Shown here one piece after another: positions 32,153 through 41,141 of a DNA stretch of 50,905 bases. Made by a program: the position numbers and the translations under genes. Source of the stretch: UBA1858 sp045106935 (GTDB lineage Bacteria > Pseudomonadota > Gammaproteobacteria > UBA4575); contig JBGCFN010000012.1 in assembly GCA_045106935.1 (NCBI GenBank), positions 1-50,905 of the forward strand, in the 5' to 3' direction. The notes under the pieces are model-generated. The model had not been told where the DNA came from and searched no databases. It was given only the letters and a program-made list of their open reading frames with translations. Numbering within the stretch: position 1 is the first letter of the stretch; the number at the start of each line of letters is the position of its first letter.

Positions 32153-32641
32153 ATGCATAGTTTAAAAAACATCCAAGTCCCTGCTTTGCGTCCACTTTTT
32201 GACCGTTATCAATTAAATTTAGAAAAAGTGGATATCAATGAGGAGATCCCCTATAGCTTTTGGGGGGCGCCAGAAGCTGGACGCTTTCAAGCAACCCTCT
32301 ATGTTAGAGAAGATACGCCAATCCATTCTTTGCTGCATGAGGCTTGCCATTTTATCTGTATGCCACCGGACCAGCGCAATGAGCATACTCACGATGCGGG
32401 TGGGTCGGCGCTGATTGAGAATGCCTGTTGTTTCCTTCAGCTCGTTCTCTCAGACCATATTCCTAACTTCAATAAAGCCATTCATATGCATGACATGAAT
32501 TCCTGGGGATATCACTTTCGCCTTGGATCAGCGGCACGCTGGTTCTATGCCGACAGCGATGATGCCAGCCACTGGTTGATACAGCACAAAATCATCAATG
32601 ATCAACACCAACCAACATGGCAACTTCGCACGCAGCTATGA
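32153..32641 (+). CDS. Conserved HExxH-motif protein of unknown function
   Basis: The 162-residue protein has no signal peptide and carries HEACHFICMP (HExxH at about 62-66), followed by a conserved DAGGSALIENACCFLQ with a Glu that could be the third zinc ligand, then MNSWGYHFRLGSAARWF. This is the layout of a small zinc metalloprotease or hydrolase. Homologues are common in gammaproteobacteria without assigned function. The start at 32153 is the first ATG; no strong ribosome-binding site is seen. Confidence 0.75.
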   Translation: MHSLKNIQVPALRPLFDRYQLNLEKVDINEEIPYSFWGAPEAGRFQATLYVREDTPIHSLLHEACHFICMPPDQRNEHTHDAGGSALIENACCFLQLVLSDHIPNFNKAIHMHDMNSWGYHFRLGSAARWFYADSDDASHWLIQHKIINDQHQPTWQLRTQL

Positions 32642-32733
32642 ATAGCTAACCCGCGAACGGCAAAGACTGTTAAAATTTAGCTCAAGAACACGCAAGACAC
32701 TAAAGCATTATTATTACACCACGAAGTAAACTT

Positions 32734-34008
32734 ATGAAAATTGAAACTATTGCCATCCATGGCGGCTATACGCCGGAACCAACCACTAAGGCTGTCGCAG
32801 TCCCTATTTATCAAACAACTTCATATTCGTTTGATGATACTCAGCACGGCGCAGATCTATTTGATTTGAAAGTCGAAGGCAATATTTATACGCGCATTAT
32901 GAACCCGACTTCATCAGTATTAGAGAAGCGGGTTGCTGAAATGGAAGGTGGTGTGGGCGCACTAGCATTAGCCTCGGGCATGTCGGCCATCACGTATGCC
33001 ATTTTTGCCATCGCTCAACAAGGCGATAATATTGTCTCTGCTTCATCACTCTATGGCGGCACATATAATCTATTTGCACATACATTACCACGCTTAGGTA
33101 TCGAGGTGCGTTTTGCAGATCAACATGATGTTGCTGGTATGGAAGCGTTGATTGATGACAATACCAAAGCTGTGTTTGCCGAAACGATTGGTAACCCTGC
33201 AGGCAATGTTTTAGATATTAGTGCGGTGGCTGAGATGGCACACCGGCATGGCGTTCCGTTGATTGTCGATAATACCGTACCTTCACCTTATCTATGCCGG
33301 CCTTTTGAACATGGTGCAGATATTGTTGTACATGCGTTAACAAAATATATGGGCGGGCATGGCACAACCATTGGAGGCATTGTGGTTGACTCTGGAAAGT
33401 TTCCTTGGGCAAAACACGCTAAACGCTTCCCTATGCTTAATGAACCTGATCCTTCATATCATGGCGTGGTCTACACTGAAGCAATGGGGGATGCAGCCTT
33501 TATAGGTCGTGTGCGGGTAGTCCCGTTGCGCAATATGGGTTCAGCAATTTCACCGTTTAATAGTTTCCAGATACTACAAGGGATAGAAACACTTGCTGTA
33601 CGTATGGATAGGCATTGTGAAAATGCGATAACAGTAGCGAAATTTTTGCAAGACCATGACCAAGTCAGCTGGGTTCGCTACGCAGGCTTAGAAAATCATT
33701 TAGACAAACCATTAGCTGACAAATACATGGGCGGACGCGCATCCGCAATTTTAAGCTTTGGCATTAAAGGGGGTGCTGCCGCCGGCGCCAAGTTTATTGA
33801 TGCACTCAATTTGATTGTACGTTTAGTTAATATTGGGGATGCAAAATCATTAGCATGCCACCCTGCCAGCACGACACATAGACAACTGTCTCCAGAAGAA
33901 ATGAAAACAGCCGGTGTCAGTGAAGACCTGGTTCGCTTATCAATTGGTATAGAGCATATTGACGACATTATGGCTGATCTAAAACAGGCGCTAAACAAGG
34001 CACAATAA
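32734..34008 (+). CDS. metY: O-acetylhomoserine sulfhydrylase
   Basis: MetY makes homocysteine from O-acetylhomoserine and sulfide. It is a PLP enzyme of the Cys/Met family with 424 residues, the long form typical of MetY. The PLP lysine is Lys204 in VVHALTKYMGGHGT. Other family motifs are YTRIMNPTSSVLEKRVA, SSLYGGTYNLF and the C-terminal GDAKSLACHPASTTH with the substrate carboxylate loop. No SAM riboswitch is visible in the 92-base upstream gap. Confidence 0.95.
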   Translation: MKIETIAIHGGYTPEPTTKAVAVPIYQTTSYSFDDTQHGADLFDLKVEGNIYTRIMNPTSSVLEKRVAEMEGGVGALALASGMSAITYAIFAIAQQGDNIVSASSLYGGTYNLFAHTLPRLGIEVRFADQHDVAGMEALIDDNTKAVFAETIGNPAGNVLDISAVAEMAHRHGVPLIVDNTVPSPYLCRPFEHGADIVVHALTKYMGGHGTTIGGIVVDSGKFPWAKHAKRFPMLNEPDPSYHGVVYTEAMGDAAFIGRVRVVPLRNMGSAISPFNSFQILQGIETLAVRMDRHCENAITVAKFLQDHDQVSWVRYAGLENHLDKPLADKYMGGRASAILSFGIKGGAAAGAKFIDALNLIVRLVNIGDAKSLACHPASTTHRQLSPEEMKTAGVSEDLVRLSIGIEHIDDIMADLKQALNKAQ

Positions 34009-34031
34009 TCAGATTGCTGTGATTGCAGTTA

Positions 34032-35012
34032 ATGATGCAGCCATATCTTGGGAAAGGCATATTCCGTAACGGCCACGCCAATAGCATCGTCGCGGGCTCA
34101 CCGGCAAGAAAATTAGTTGCGCACCGCAAAAGTAAATCTTTTCGCAAACAAGCTACGCAAATAATTATTCCTGCAGGAGATGGAATTCGTCTATCTGCGC
34201 TGATTAATCGTCAAAATAACTCTGACTCACCCGTCGTCGTTCTACTCCATGGCTGGCTAGGTTGTTCTGACTCACTCTATTTAATCACCTTAGGTGATTT
34301 TCTATTTAAACAAGGTTTCACTGTGGTCAGACTAAATTTTCGTGACCACGGAAATTCACACCATCTTAACGAAAAAATATTTCACTCTTGTCGTATCCAG
34401 GAAGTAATTAACGCTTGCACTTACATCCAAAATGATTTCAAGCAAGCATTGTCAATTATTGGCTTTTCTCTGGGCGCAAACTTTGCGTTGCGTGTGAATG
34501 CTTACACTACTCCGGAACAGCTGACACTAAAACAAACAATTTCTTTTTGCCCGGTGATAGACCCTGATCATACCTTAGAGGCACTAGAGACATCTCTACT
34601 TGTGTACCGAAATTATTTTATGCAGCGTTGGAAAACTGCTTTCTACCAAAAAGCAGAAGCATTTCCCCAGCTTTACTCAAAGAAAACTTTTGACCAATGC
34701 ACCACACTAAGACAAGCCACCGACGTACTTGCGACACAATATGCAGGGTTTAAAGATTTAAATAGTTATTTACATGGCTATTCAATTGCCGGTGAACGAC
34801 TCAGTACACTGCAATCACCCGCCCATGTCGTACTGGCTAAAGATGACCCCATTATCCCTTGGCAAGACCATCACAAGCTTTACACACATCCGCATTTAAA
34901 CATTACAATTACTGAACATGGAGGTCACTGCGGCTTCTTAGAACCTGATTTATCCAGCAAATGGATAGATCAATTTTGCTTGCATCAAATCCAACAACAA
35001 TTACATAGGTGA
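34032..35012 (+). CDS. YheT-type alpha/beta hydrolase
   Basis: Starting at the ATG at 34032 (another ATG follows at once) the protein is 326 residues. It has the oxyanion segment VVLLHGWLGCSDSLY, the nucleophile Ser146 in IIGFSLGANFAL, a candidate Asp in VLAKDDPIIPW and His in TEHGGHCGFLEP. The N-terminal PYLGKGIFRNGHANSI corresponds to the PHLQT-like start of YheT proteins. The substrate of this family is not established. Confidence 0.88.
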   Translation: MMQPYLGKGIFRNGHANSIVAGSPARKLVAHRKSKSFRKQATQIIIPAGDGIRLSALINRQNNSDSPVVVLLHGWLGCSDSLYLITLGDFLFKQGFTVVRLNFRDHGNSHHLNEKIFHSCRIQEVINACTYIQNDFKQALSIIGFSLGANFALRVNAYTTPEQLTLKQTISFCPVIDPDHTLEALETSLLVYRNYFMQRWKTAFYQKAEAFPQLYSKKTFDQCTTLRQATDVLATQYAGFKDLNSYLHGYSIAGERLSTLQSPAHVVLAKDDPIIPWQDHHKLYTHPHLNITITEHGGHCGFLEPDLSSKWIDQFCLHQIQQQLHR

Positions 35013-35034
35013 CCTGCTTTTCCTTGGTCAACGT

Positions 35035-35640
35035 CTATAAAAATCGATATTTACCAGTCTCCAAAAAATCATTCTCATCTGATGTACTTTTGCGACCTAG
35101 TATTTGATTGAGCTCAGGGAAACGCCCAAATTTTGAAATCACAAAGTGATGACTCTGAGCAAAACTTAAGGTCTTTGCATACAAAGGCTTCAATTCTGAT
35201 GGGACTTCCTTATGCAACCGAGAAAACATTTCAACACTTAGCTCTTGGATAATAATATCTTCAGCATGCATTAATGGCATATATAAAAACTTCCGCTGAA
35301 CATAATACAATTCTACATCCAACTGATCTTTAATCCCCTGCTGCACAATCGATATCGCTTTCTCGTCTTGAGTAAAGCTGTCTCGGCTCCCTCGGTATAT
35401 ATGTCGAGAAAACTGATCGAGCAATATGACCAAAGCAAGCAAACTACGAGATGATTGACACCAATCATCTAATTCTCCTTTCGATGCCTGATGATGTAGC
35501 GTTAGAAATTGGGAACGTATACTTTCATCATAGTCAGCGCCATTCACAAACCACATTGGCGCCTTGTCATGGGGAAAGTCGGCCTCACTCTCGAGTGAGC
35601 CAAACCAGAAATCTAAAACAGATTGAGCTTGCGAAGGCAA
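35035..35640 (-). CDS. DUF924-family protein
   Basis: The 201-residue protein matches DUF924: VLDFWFGSLE at the start, MWFVNGADYDESIRSQF, ALVILLDQFSRHIYRGS in the middle and RKFLYMPLMHAEDIIIQE. The family is all-helical with a TPR-like look and has no known role. It is convergent with the hydrolase gene and lies just downstream of slt. Confidence 0.9.
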   Translation of the reverse strand: MPSQAQSVLDFWFGSLESEADFPHDKAPMWFVNGADYDESIRSQFLTLHHQASKGELDDWCQSSRSLLALVILLDQFSRHIYRGSRDSFTQDEKAISIVQQGIKDQLDVELYYVQRKFLYMPLMHAEDIIIQELSVEMFSRLHKEVPSELKPLYAKTLSFAQSHHFVISKFGRFPELNQILGRKSTSDENDFLETGKYRFL

Positions 35641-35656
35641 AAGACCTTGTCAGTCG

Positions 35657-37606
35657 TTATTTAGCAGGAACAGGTGGCATGCGTGTTTGTAAGCGCGTTG
35701 TTTTTTGCGCCATCTTCCATTCATACACCGTGGAATAAGCCATCACGCGACGCACATATTTACGCGTTTCATCATAAGGAATGGTATCCACCCAAACATC
35801 CGCAGACATTTTGTCGTTTGGCGGCAACCATCGCTTTACTCGGTGGGGACCTGCATTGTAAGACGCGGTCGCGAGGACCTGCTGATTATCATATCGGTCC
35901 AACATTGAACGCAGATACTTACTCCCTAATTGCACATTCACTTTTGGTTGCAATAACGCAGTACGGTTAGGTGACTTCATTTTTAGCTGACCAGCCACCT
36001 CTTTTGCAGTCGCTGGCATTAGCTGCATTAATCCTCTGGCACCCGCATGAGACCTGGCAATACTATTCATTGCACTTTCTTGTCGCATCACGCCGTATAC
36101 ATATTCAGGCGTTAAAGAAAATCTTTTTGCGTTCTTAGTGACGATATCATCATAGGGCTGAGGAAAGCGTAACTGTAAGTCGTCATAGTGTTTCGCTCTG
36201 GCCACTGTAAATATTGCTGTGTGATACCAATCCCACTGATGCGCGATATACGCCGCAATCTGTAGCTTTTTCTTATCGAAACCGGCAGTAAGATATTTCC
36301 ATTCATTGTAGGCATGCCCCGTTTGTCCTGCTTCTAATAATTCACGAGCACGTATTAACGGCGGGTATTCCAATACTCTTCCAATCTCAAAATCTGTAAA
36401 CTGTAATGGCTGATCGTTCATCTCATAAGGCTGTTGCACACGATCTGCCGCTAAGAAGCCGTAATAATCTCTCTCATGCGCAATTTTCTGATATATAAAT
36501 TTTGCATCAGCATGCACGCCGATCTCTTCAAGCGCGCGTGCTCGCCAGTATTTCCATTTCAACTGTTGCTTAGTGTCTACATCCATCAACACAATACTTC
36601 TTAGTACTGCTGGCCAATCATTAGCACGCATCGCCGCTCGCGCTCGCCATTGTTGGACTTCCACATCTTCGATATCTGCAGGTAACTGACTCATCAGTTG
36701 AGCGGCAAGCGGGTGATGTCTTAACGCCGCGGTTAATGCCATATCGGTATCTGTATGAACAAGCTGTTGTTGACTAAATTTGTATTGCTCACGGAGTTGA
36801 TGCCAAGCCTGAACTGCGGCTGACACATCCCGTCTTGCCCAACGACGTGCACCATACACAATGACTTTTCTTGCTAGCGGGTGGTCTTTCTTTAGATCAG
36901 GGTCCGTTAGAATCTTGTGAGGATTACGATGAATACTATTTAATAACGCAAACCAATGAACCTGCTGCGTTGACAATTTACTGGCAAGATATTTCGCCAG
37001 CTTAAGGTCGCGTTTTGCCATGGCCAGATCAATACGCTGCCAGATTAACTCGTCATTCATATACCCTTTTTTTTCAAACCATGAAAACAATGGGTCACAT
37101 TGTGCTGGCTGAGATTTTCCAACCAGCCAAAACGCTTTAATTTCCTCTACTGCGTCTGGCGCCTCCCCTTGTTTCATCCGTGCTTGCAAATCAAAGCAAT
37201 TATGAGCAGCTTTATTGCCTGGTTCGTAATATTGCTGAAACTTAGTATGCTGCCCACGCTTCATAAGCGCATCCAACCAAGCTTGCCTTATTCTTCTAGA
37301 GGCCGGGATATAAGAATAGTTATCCAGGAAAGAGCGAATATCTTTTTCCGGCGCATTAGAAATGCGACGACGTAATTCTTCATACTGAAGATAAGGATAG
37401 AGAGGATAATCTGTTAATTGTCCTGCCAGAAATTCAAACTCCTTTGCATCGCCCACCGCTAGTGCATGACGCGCCTGCAAATATTGCTCACGTTGTTTGT
37501 ATAACCCCGCAGCATCTGCATTTGTTGCAATAAGTGCGAATGCAGTAAAGGTAAGTATGGCGCTGGTAATGCTAAACGCTGACCAATTCATGAATGATGA
37601 TTTCAT
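35657..37606 (-). CDS. slt: Soluble lytic murein transglycosylase
   Basis: Slt70-type enzymes cut the glycan strand of peptidoglycan and leave 1,6-anhydro ends. The 649-residue protein has a signal peptide (cut near ADAAG), a long superhelical domain (about 30-480), and a C-terminal lysozyme-like domain. There the catalytic Glu510 lies in GVMRQESAMN, followed by GARGLMQLMPATA and ATASYNAGPHRVKRWLP. It acts in the periplasm. Confidence 0.95.
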   Translation of the reverse strand: MKSSFMNWSAFSITSAILTFTAFALIATNADAAGLYKQREQYLQARHALAVGDAKEFEFLAGQLTDYPLYPYLQYEELRRRISNAPEKDIRSFLDNYSYIPASRRIRQAWLDALMKRGQHTKFQQYYEPGNKAAHNCFDLQARMKQGEAPDAVEEIKAFWLVGKSQPAQCDPLFSWFEKKGYMNDELIWQRIDLAMAKRDLKLAKYLASKLSTQQVHWFALLNSIHRNPHKILTDPDLKKDHPLARKVIVYGARRWARRDVSAAVQAWHQLREQYKFSQQQLVHTDTDMALTAALRHHPLAAQLMSQLPADIEDVEVQQWRARAAMRANDWPAVLRSIVLMDVDTKQQLKWKYWRARALEEIGVHADAKFIYQKIAHERDYYGFLAADRVQQPYEMNDQPLQFTDFEIGRVLEYPPLIRARELLEAGQTGHAYNEWKYLTAGFDKKKLQIAAYIAHQWDWYHTAIFTVARAKHYDDLQLRFPQPYDDIVTKNAKRFSLTPEYVYGVMRQESAMNSIARSHAGARGLMQLMPATAKEVAGQLKMKSPNRTALLQPKVNVQLGSKYLRSMLDRYDNQQVLATASYNAGPHRVKRWLPPNDKMSADVWVDTIPYDETRKYVRRVMAYSTVYEWKMAQKTTRLQTRMPPVPAK

Positions 37607-37775
37607 CTAGTTATGACAATTAAGTTAGTTTATACGCCCTTGTTTAGTTAAAAATTGCGCATTCCTTCAAACATTTAACGGTGGACCCACTCTAAACTAG
37701 TGCCCAGTTAGATGATTTAGTGAATTACCCCACAAGTTATTAGCATACTATTGCGGGGTTGAGGAGTCGATTTTA

Positions 37776-38075
37776 ATGGATACAGAGATGCTAACAATCA
37801 ATACTGAAATAATGAGGATGGATACCGGCATGCATTTAATGGATAATGACGCAATTGATCAGCTACAAGAAAACAGCAAAGCAGTCGAAAGAGGAATAAG
37901 TGAAATGAGTAACCCATACATAGGCAGAGAACGCCGCTTAGCGGAACGTCGTATAGACGCCAGCGATCGCCGTGAATTGGTCCGTTATGAACTCAATAAA
38001 GCACCACGTCGCTCTGGCCAAGATCGTCGTAAAGTTAATGGTTGGGCGGAGTTATCTCAATACAATCTAATGTGA
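37776..38075 (+). CDS. Small Arg-rich protein of unknown function
   Basis: A strong GAGGAG nine bases before the ATG supports this 99-residue gene. The N-terminal half is Met- and Asp-rich. The second half is highly basic with repeated RR and DRR words: RERRLAERR, DASDRREL, PRRSGQDRRK. Such RRxxxDRR stretches occur in small proteins beside PilZ or signalling domains, but none is present here. Function unknown; nucleic-acid or membrane binding is possible. Confidence 0.65.
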   Translation: MDTEMLTINTEIMRMDTGMHLMDNDAIDQLQENSKAVERGISEMSNPYIGRERRLAERRIDASDRRELVRYELNKAPRRSGQDRRKVNGWAELSQYNLM

Positions 38076-38088
38076 TTTAGAAATTTCC

Positions 38089-38129
38089 AGCTAGTATGTG
38101 GCATCAAGCTCAACTAGCTAAGATTTTTC
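38089..38129 (+). terminator. Possible terminator of the Arg-rich gene
   Basis: The arms AGCTAGT and ACTAGCT (7 bp) with a 17-nt loop are followed by ATTTTTCT. The T run lies inside the end of the convergent gene, whose stop overlaps the right arm. The long loop makes it a weak example. Confidence 0.4.
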
Positions 38130-39326
38130 TACCACCCTAAATACATTCTGCTTAGTTAATTTTTCCTGACGCAAGTTTTCTTCTACAGCCAATGAGTATT
38201 GGCTAATTTCAACGCTAGGCTGAATATCCCGTGCGGCGATAACCGAGTGATAGCTGACTGACCCAATCGCTGACACCATCGCATCCAAATTAGCCGTTTC
38301 AGTATGATTTTCCGTCATATCCTCGTGCACCATTAATACACCCTTAGCATCTAGATGTGCCCAGGCATCGTGAAGTAGTTGCTGGTATTGTTCAGCACCT
38401 AACTTTGTATACAAGCCACTAACAACAACAACATTATACGACTCATCAAAGGAAACATCGGCCATATTGGCATAACTCATTCTGTGCTTGTCTTCAGTAT
38501 GAGCAGAAAAATAATTTGAAATACTCTTCGCTAATTCGTTATCTCGCTCACCGATATGCCAACTATGCGCACTTTGCACATTGACTAGTGGAGACAAAAT
38601 GACGTCATTAGCCAACATGCCGTAATCAGAGCCAACATGTAACATCTTGCTAGGCTGCTTTTTGCCTAGATACTGGCTAATTATCCTTTCTGTCACGGCA
38701 CTGGCAGCATATTCGCTCCATATCGTTTCACATAGTGGGATAAAAGCGTGTTTGATATGTTGTTTAATATCACCCATGGTATTTGATGATTGCAAATTTG
38801 CTAACAACAAATTGCTACGTTCTTTAAAAAACCACTCAATACTACTCGGCATTGGAGTTGGCCATTTTCTACCGACACGAATTGACATGACACCGTCATT
38901 CTCGGCAGTAATATTACTAAAACCAGTCCAACGTTCACGACTCAAAAACAAATTCTCTAGAAAGCTACGCGACCAAAAATCTTTTTCAGCTGCCTGCCCT
39001 TCCGGGTACACCGGCACAATAATTGAACCGCCAGGTTTAAGGTGCTTAAGTAGCTCAAGAATAAAAGAAGCTCCCCAATGATTAGCAAACATAGACACAC
39101 TAATGCCAATATAAATACGGTCCAAGGCTTCCGGCAAGATAGGGTAAAAGAAATTACCTACTTTTCCATCTGAAAAGTCCATTTCAATATGCTCACTAAA
39201 AGGAGTCATACTGTAGATGGACTTATCTGGGCGCACTTGATTGTTCTTGTCGCGTTCACCCGAAAAATAATATTCGAGATCTTCTTCTATGTATTGTTCA
39301 CCGAGATGTAAAACAACCTGGCTCAT
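38118..39326 (-). CDS. Protein with two methyltransferase-like halves, function unknown
   Basis: The 402-residue protein has no signal peptide. Its first half (about 40-160) has IYIGISVSMFANHWGASFILELLKHLKPGGSIIVPVY, in short HLKPGGSIIVPVY, the typical strand-turn after the SAM site. Its second half has MLHVGSDYGMLAND (about 226-239), VVVVSGLYTKLGAEQYQQLL and HLDAKGVLMVHED, again a methyltransferase-like order. The SAM loops are poor (GSDYGM rather than GxGxG), so one or both halves may be inactive. I do not recognise a named family. Confidence 0.65.
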   Translation of the reverse strand: MSQVVLHLGEQYIEEDLEYYFSGERDKNNQVRPDKSIYSMTPFSEHIEMDFSDGKVGNFFYPILPEALDRIYIGISVSMFANHWGASFILELLKHLKPGGSIIVPVYPEGQAAEKDFWSRSFLENLFLSRERWTGFSNITAENDGVMSIRVGRKWPTPMPSSIEWFFKERSNLLLANLQSSNTMGDIKQHIKHAFIPLCETIWSEYAASAVTERIISQYLGKKQPSKMLHVGSDYGMLANDVILSPLVNVQSAHSWHIGERDNELAKSISNYFSAHTEDKHRMSYANMADVSFDESYNVVVVSGLYTKLGAEQYQQLLHDAWAHLDAKGVLMVHEDMTENHTETANLDAMVSAIGSVSYHSVIAARDIQPSVEISQYSLAVEENLRQEKLTKQNVFRVVEKS

Positions 39327-39441
39327 GCAGCGTACCCTGACTAGTATAGTTGTAGAAATGAGAGGCCGAGTACATTAGCAAAAACAGTGGGCGAACTAAA
39401 CCCACTATTGATTGATGTCGTGATTATTTTAATTTGAACTG

Positions 39442-39957
39442 TTAGCGAGCAGCTGAAAATGCAGCACCCGACTTTGAGGCCTTCGCTTTATGTGCAATGC
39501 CTGATCGAGGTTTGTCTATCAATTGCTTTTGATGCTTAGGTGTTGGGTAGCGCTTAGCATAATGATTATTGTAGCGATGCAAGTAATGCTTAGGGAAATA
39601 CGCAGGTGCAAAATAACGGCGTTCTGGTTCAGATGCCTGGACATAAATCACTTCCGGCGCCTGTCGGGCACTCTCTTTTACTTTGGCGGCCTGCTGTTTC
39701 TCTGCGCGACGCTGAGAACGCCTCTCTTGCAAGCGCTTTAGTTGGTTTTGAATGGAATAGTAATCATCTTGCGTATTAGGCACTTGGTAATCTTCAGTAA
39801 ATTCGAATGCCACATGATCAACATGCTGGCTAGGCAAAGATTCTGAATAGTGCGTGACACCTTGCCCATCAACCCACTTATAAAGCTGCTGCGCTTGAGC
39901 CTTAACTGCAGCCAAGCTCAATACAATTAACGATAATACTATGAGATTCGGTTTCAT
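39442..39957 (-). CDS. DUF4124-domain periplasmic protein
   Basis: The 171-residue protein has a signal peptide (cut near VKAQAQ) followed at once by the DUF4124 motif LYKWVDGQGVTHYSESLPS. The rest is a charged stretch (KRLQERRSQRRAEKQQAAK) and a Tyr/His/Lys-rich tail, probably disordered. Function of the domain is unknown. It follows greB by 15 bases on the same strand. Confidence 0.88.
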   Translation of the reverse strand: MKPNLIVLSLIVLSLAAVKAQAQQLYKWVDGQGVTHYSESLPSQHVDHVAFEFTEDYQVPNTQDDYYSIQNQLKRLQERRSQRRAEKQQAAKVKESARQAPEVIYVQASEPERRYFAPAYFPKHYLHRYNNHYAKRYPTPKHQKQLIDKPRSGIAHKAKASKSGAAFSAAR

Positions 39958-39972
39958 TTTTAACGCTCTCTA

Positions 39973-40470
39973 CTATGCATATTTTATAGACATTATACAG
40001 TAGACCTGGGTTCCATTAGGTAAACTTACAGAAACCTCATCACCAATACGCTTTTTCATGATTGCCTGAGCAAGCGGGGAATCCATACTGATATATTCAG
40101 GGGAGTCATCAAATTCATCAGGACCCACAATTCGATATTCAGCCTGCCCTCCCTGCTCATCTTCAAGGGTCACCCAAGCCCCAAAAAACACACATTCTGT
40201 ATCCGACGGGGCACTATCCACCACGGTGATATCGCCCAAGCGTTTTTGCAAATAACGCACGCGGTAATCAATCTCACGCAGTTGCTTTTTGCCATAAATA
40301 TATTCTGCATTTTCTGAGCGATCACCTTGGGCAGCGGCTTCCTGGACTGAACGCGTCACTTTGGGACGTTTTACCGTCCACAAATAATCATGCTCTTTTT
40401 GCAGGCGATCTTTCCCAGCAGCCGTGATGTATTTTGATTTAGGTGGCGCAGGTGGACGGTATCGACCCAT
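39973..40470 (-). CDS. greB: Transcription elongation factor GreB
   Basis: GreB rescues backtracked RNA polymerase by stimulating transcript cleavage. I choose the ATG at 40470 (MGRYRPPAPPKSKYIT), 165 residues, close to the family's start; a TTG nine codons upstream is the alternative. The coiled coil carries the tip GDRSENAEY with the catalytic acidic residues, and the C-terminal FKBP-like domain has ISMDSPLAQAIMKKRIGDEV. The basic Pro-rich N-terminus distinguishes it from GreA. Confidence 0.95.
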   Translation of the reverse strand: MGRYRPPAPPKSKYITAAGKDRLQKEHDYLWTVKRPKVTRSVQEAAAQGDRSENAEYIYGKKQLREIDYRVRYLQKRLGDITVVDSAPSDTECVFFGAWVTLEDEQGGQAEYRIVGPDEFDDSPEYISMDSPLAQAIMKKRIGDEVSVSLPNGTQVYCIMSIKYA

Positions 40471-40478
40471 AATCTTGT

Positions 40479-40715
40479 CTACTCGTGTTTTGTCCAACCA
40501 TCAATTTTTTCAGGTGCATCATGTTCCTCTAACTGATCCCATACCACGTAGCCAGTATTTTTATTATAGACGGATAGCGCTGCATCTTCAGGAGATTCAA
40601 ACGTCAATGTAGGCATGCCATCCACCCACAAATCCCACAATCCATGAGGTTCTTGATGTATCTCAAATTTAGCGACATCAGTGTCTAACGTGTATTCCAT
40701 TGTTTGCACTTTCAT
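40479..40715 (-). CDS. Small conserved protein of unknown function
   Basis: The 78-residue product is acidic and has no signal peptide or membrane segment. Visible motifs are HGLWDLWVDGMPTLTFESPEDAALSVYNKNTGYVVWD, here in short HGLWDLWVDGMPTL. It ends nine bases before the greB ATG, so it may be translated from the same mRNA. No family recognised. Confidence 0.65.
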   Translation of the reverse strand: MKVQTMEYTLDTDVAKFEIHQEPHGLWDLWVDGMPTLTFESPEDAALSVYNKNTGYVVWDQLEEHDAPEKIDGWTKHE

Positions 40716-40762
40716 GAGAGTTTAATGTCTTAATAATATGCGGTCTTGAGAGGCAATATACA

Positions 40763-41110
40763 ATGAGCAAAGCAAAATTTGTTTTCCATGGATTATTTCC
40801 AGACGTCGTTGATACTAACAATGCGCATAAAGAAATTGCCAGAGTGCTATTTGATGTGGAATATAAACAGAAATTCCATTCGCATTTAATGGCGGACATC
40901 GAATTAATTAAAGAAGATGGTGAGTTTGAGGTACGCAGCGAACTCCCTTTCACCTGCCCACAATTTTCCGCTGCAGCCATCCAGTTCTATCAATATGCAC
41001 TCGGCCCACAAGCCTCAACCATCAGTCATAGTGGCCCCAAAGGCGCCAGCATAGCCACTCATAATGTTATTCGGGCTCAGTGGCACACTGAATTAGAAGC
41101 AGAAGGTTAA
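40763..41110 (+). CDS. Small protein of unknown function
   Basis: The 115-residue product starts MSKAKFVFHGLFPD after a GAGAGG ribosome-binding site. No signal peptide or membrane segment is seen. One Cys (FTCPQF) is present. The gene is divergent from the 78-residue gene. It is convergent with the TrmB-like gene. No family recognised. Confidence 0.65.
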   Translation: MSKAKFVFHGLFPDVVDTNNAHKEIARVLFDVEYKQKFHSHLMADIELIKEDGEFEVRSELPFTCPQFSAAAIQFYQYALGPQASTISHSGPKGASIATHNVIRAQWHTELEAEG

Positions 41111-41141
41111 CGTTATGTCTCATCATTACAAATAATGGCAT

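Noticed and set aside
32642..32733. SAM or other riboswitch before metY
   Set aside because: The 92-base gap is too short for the common SAM aptamers with an expression platform, and no conserved core was seen.
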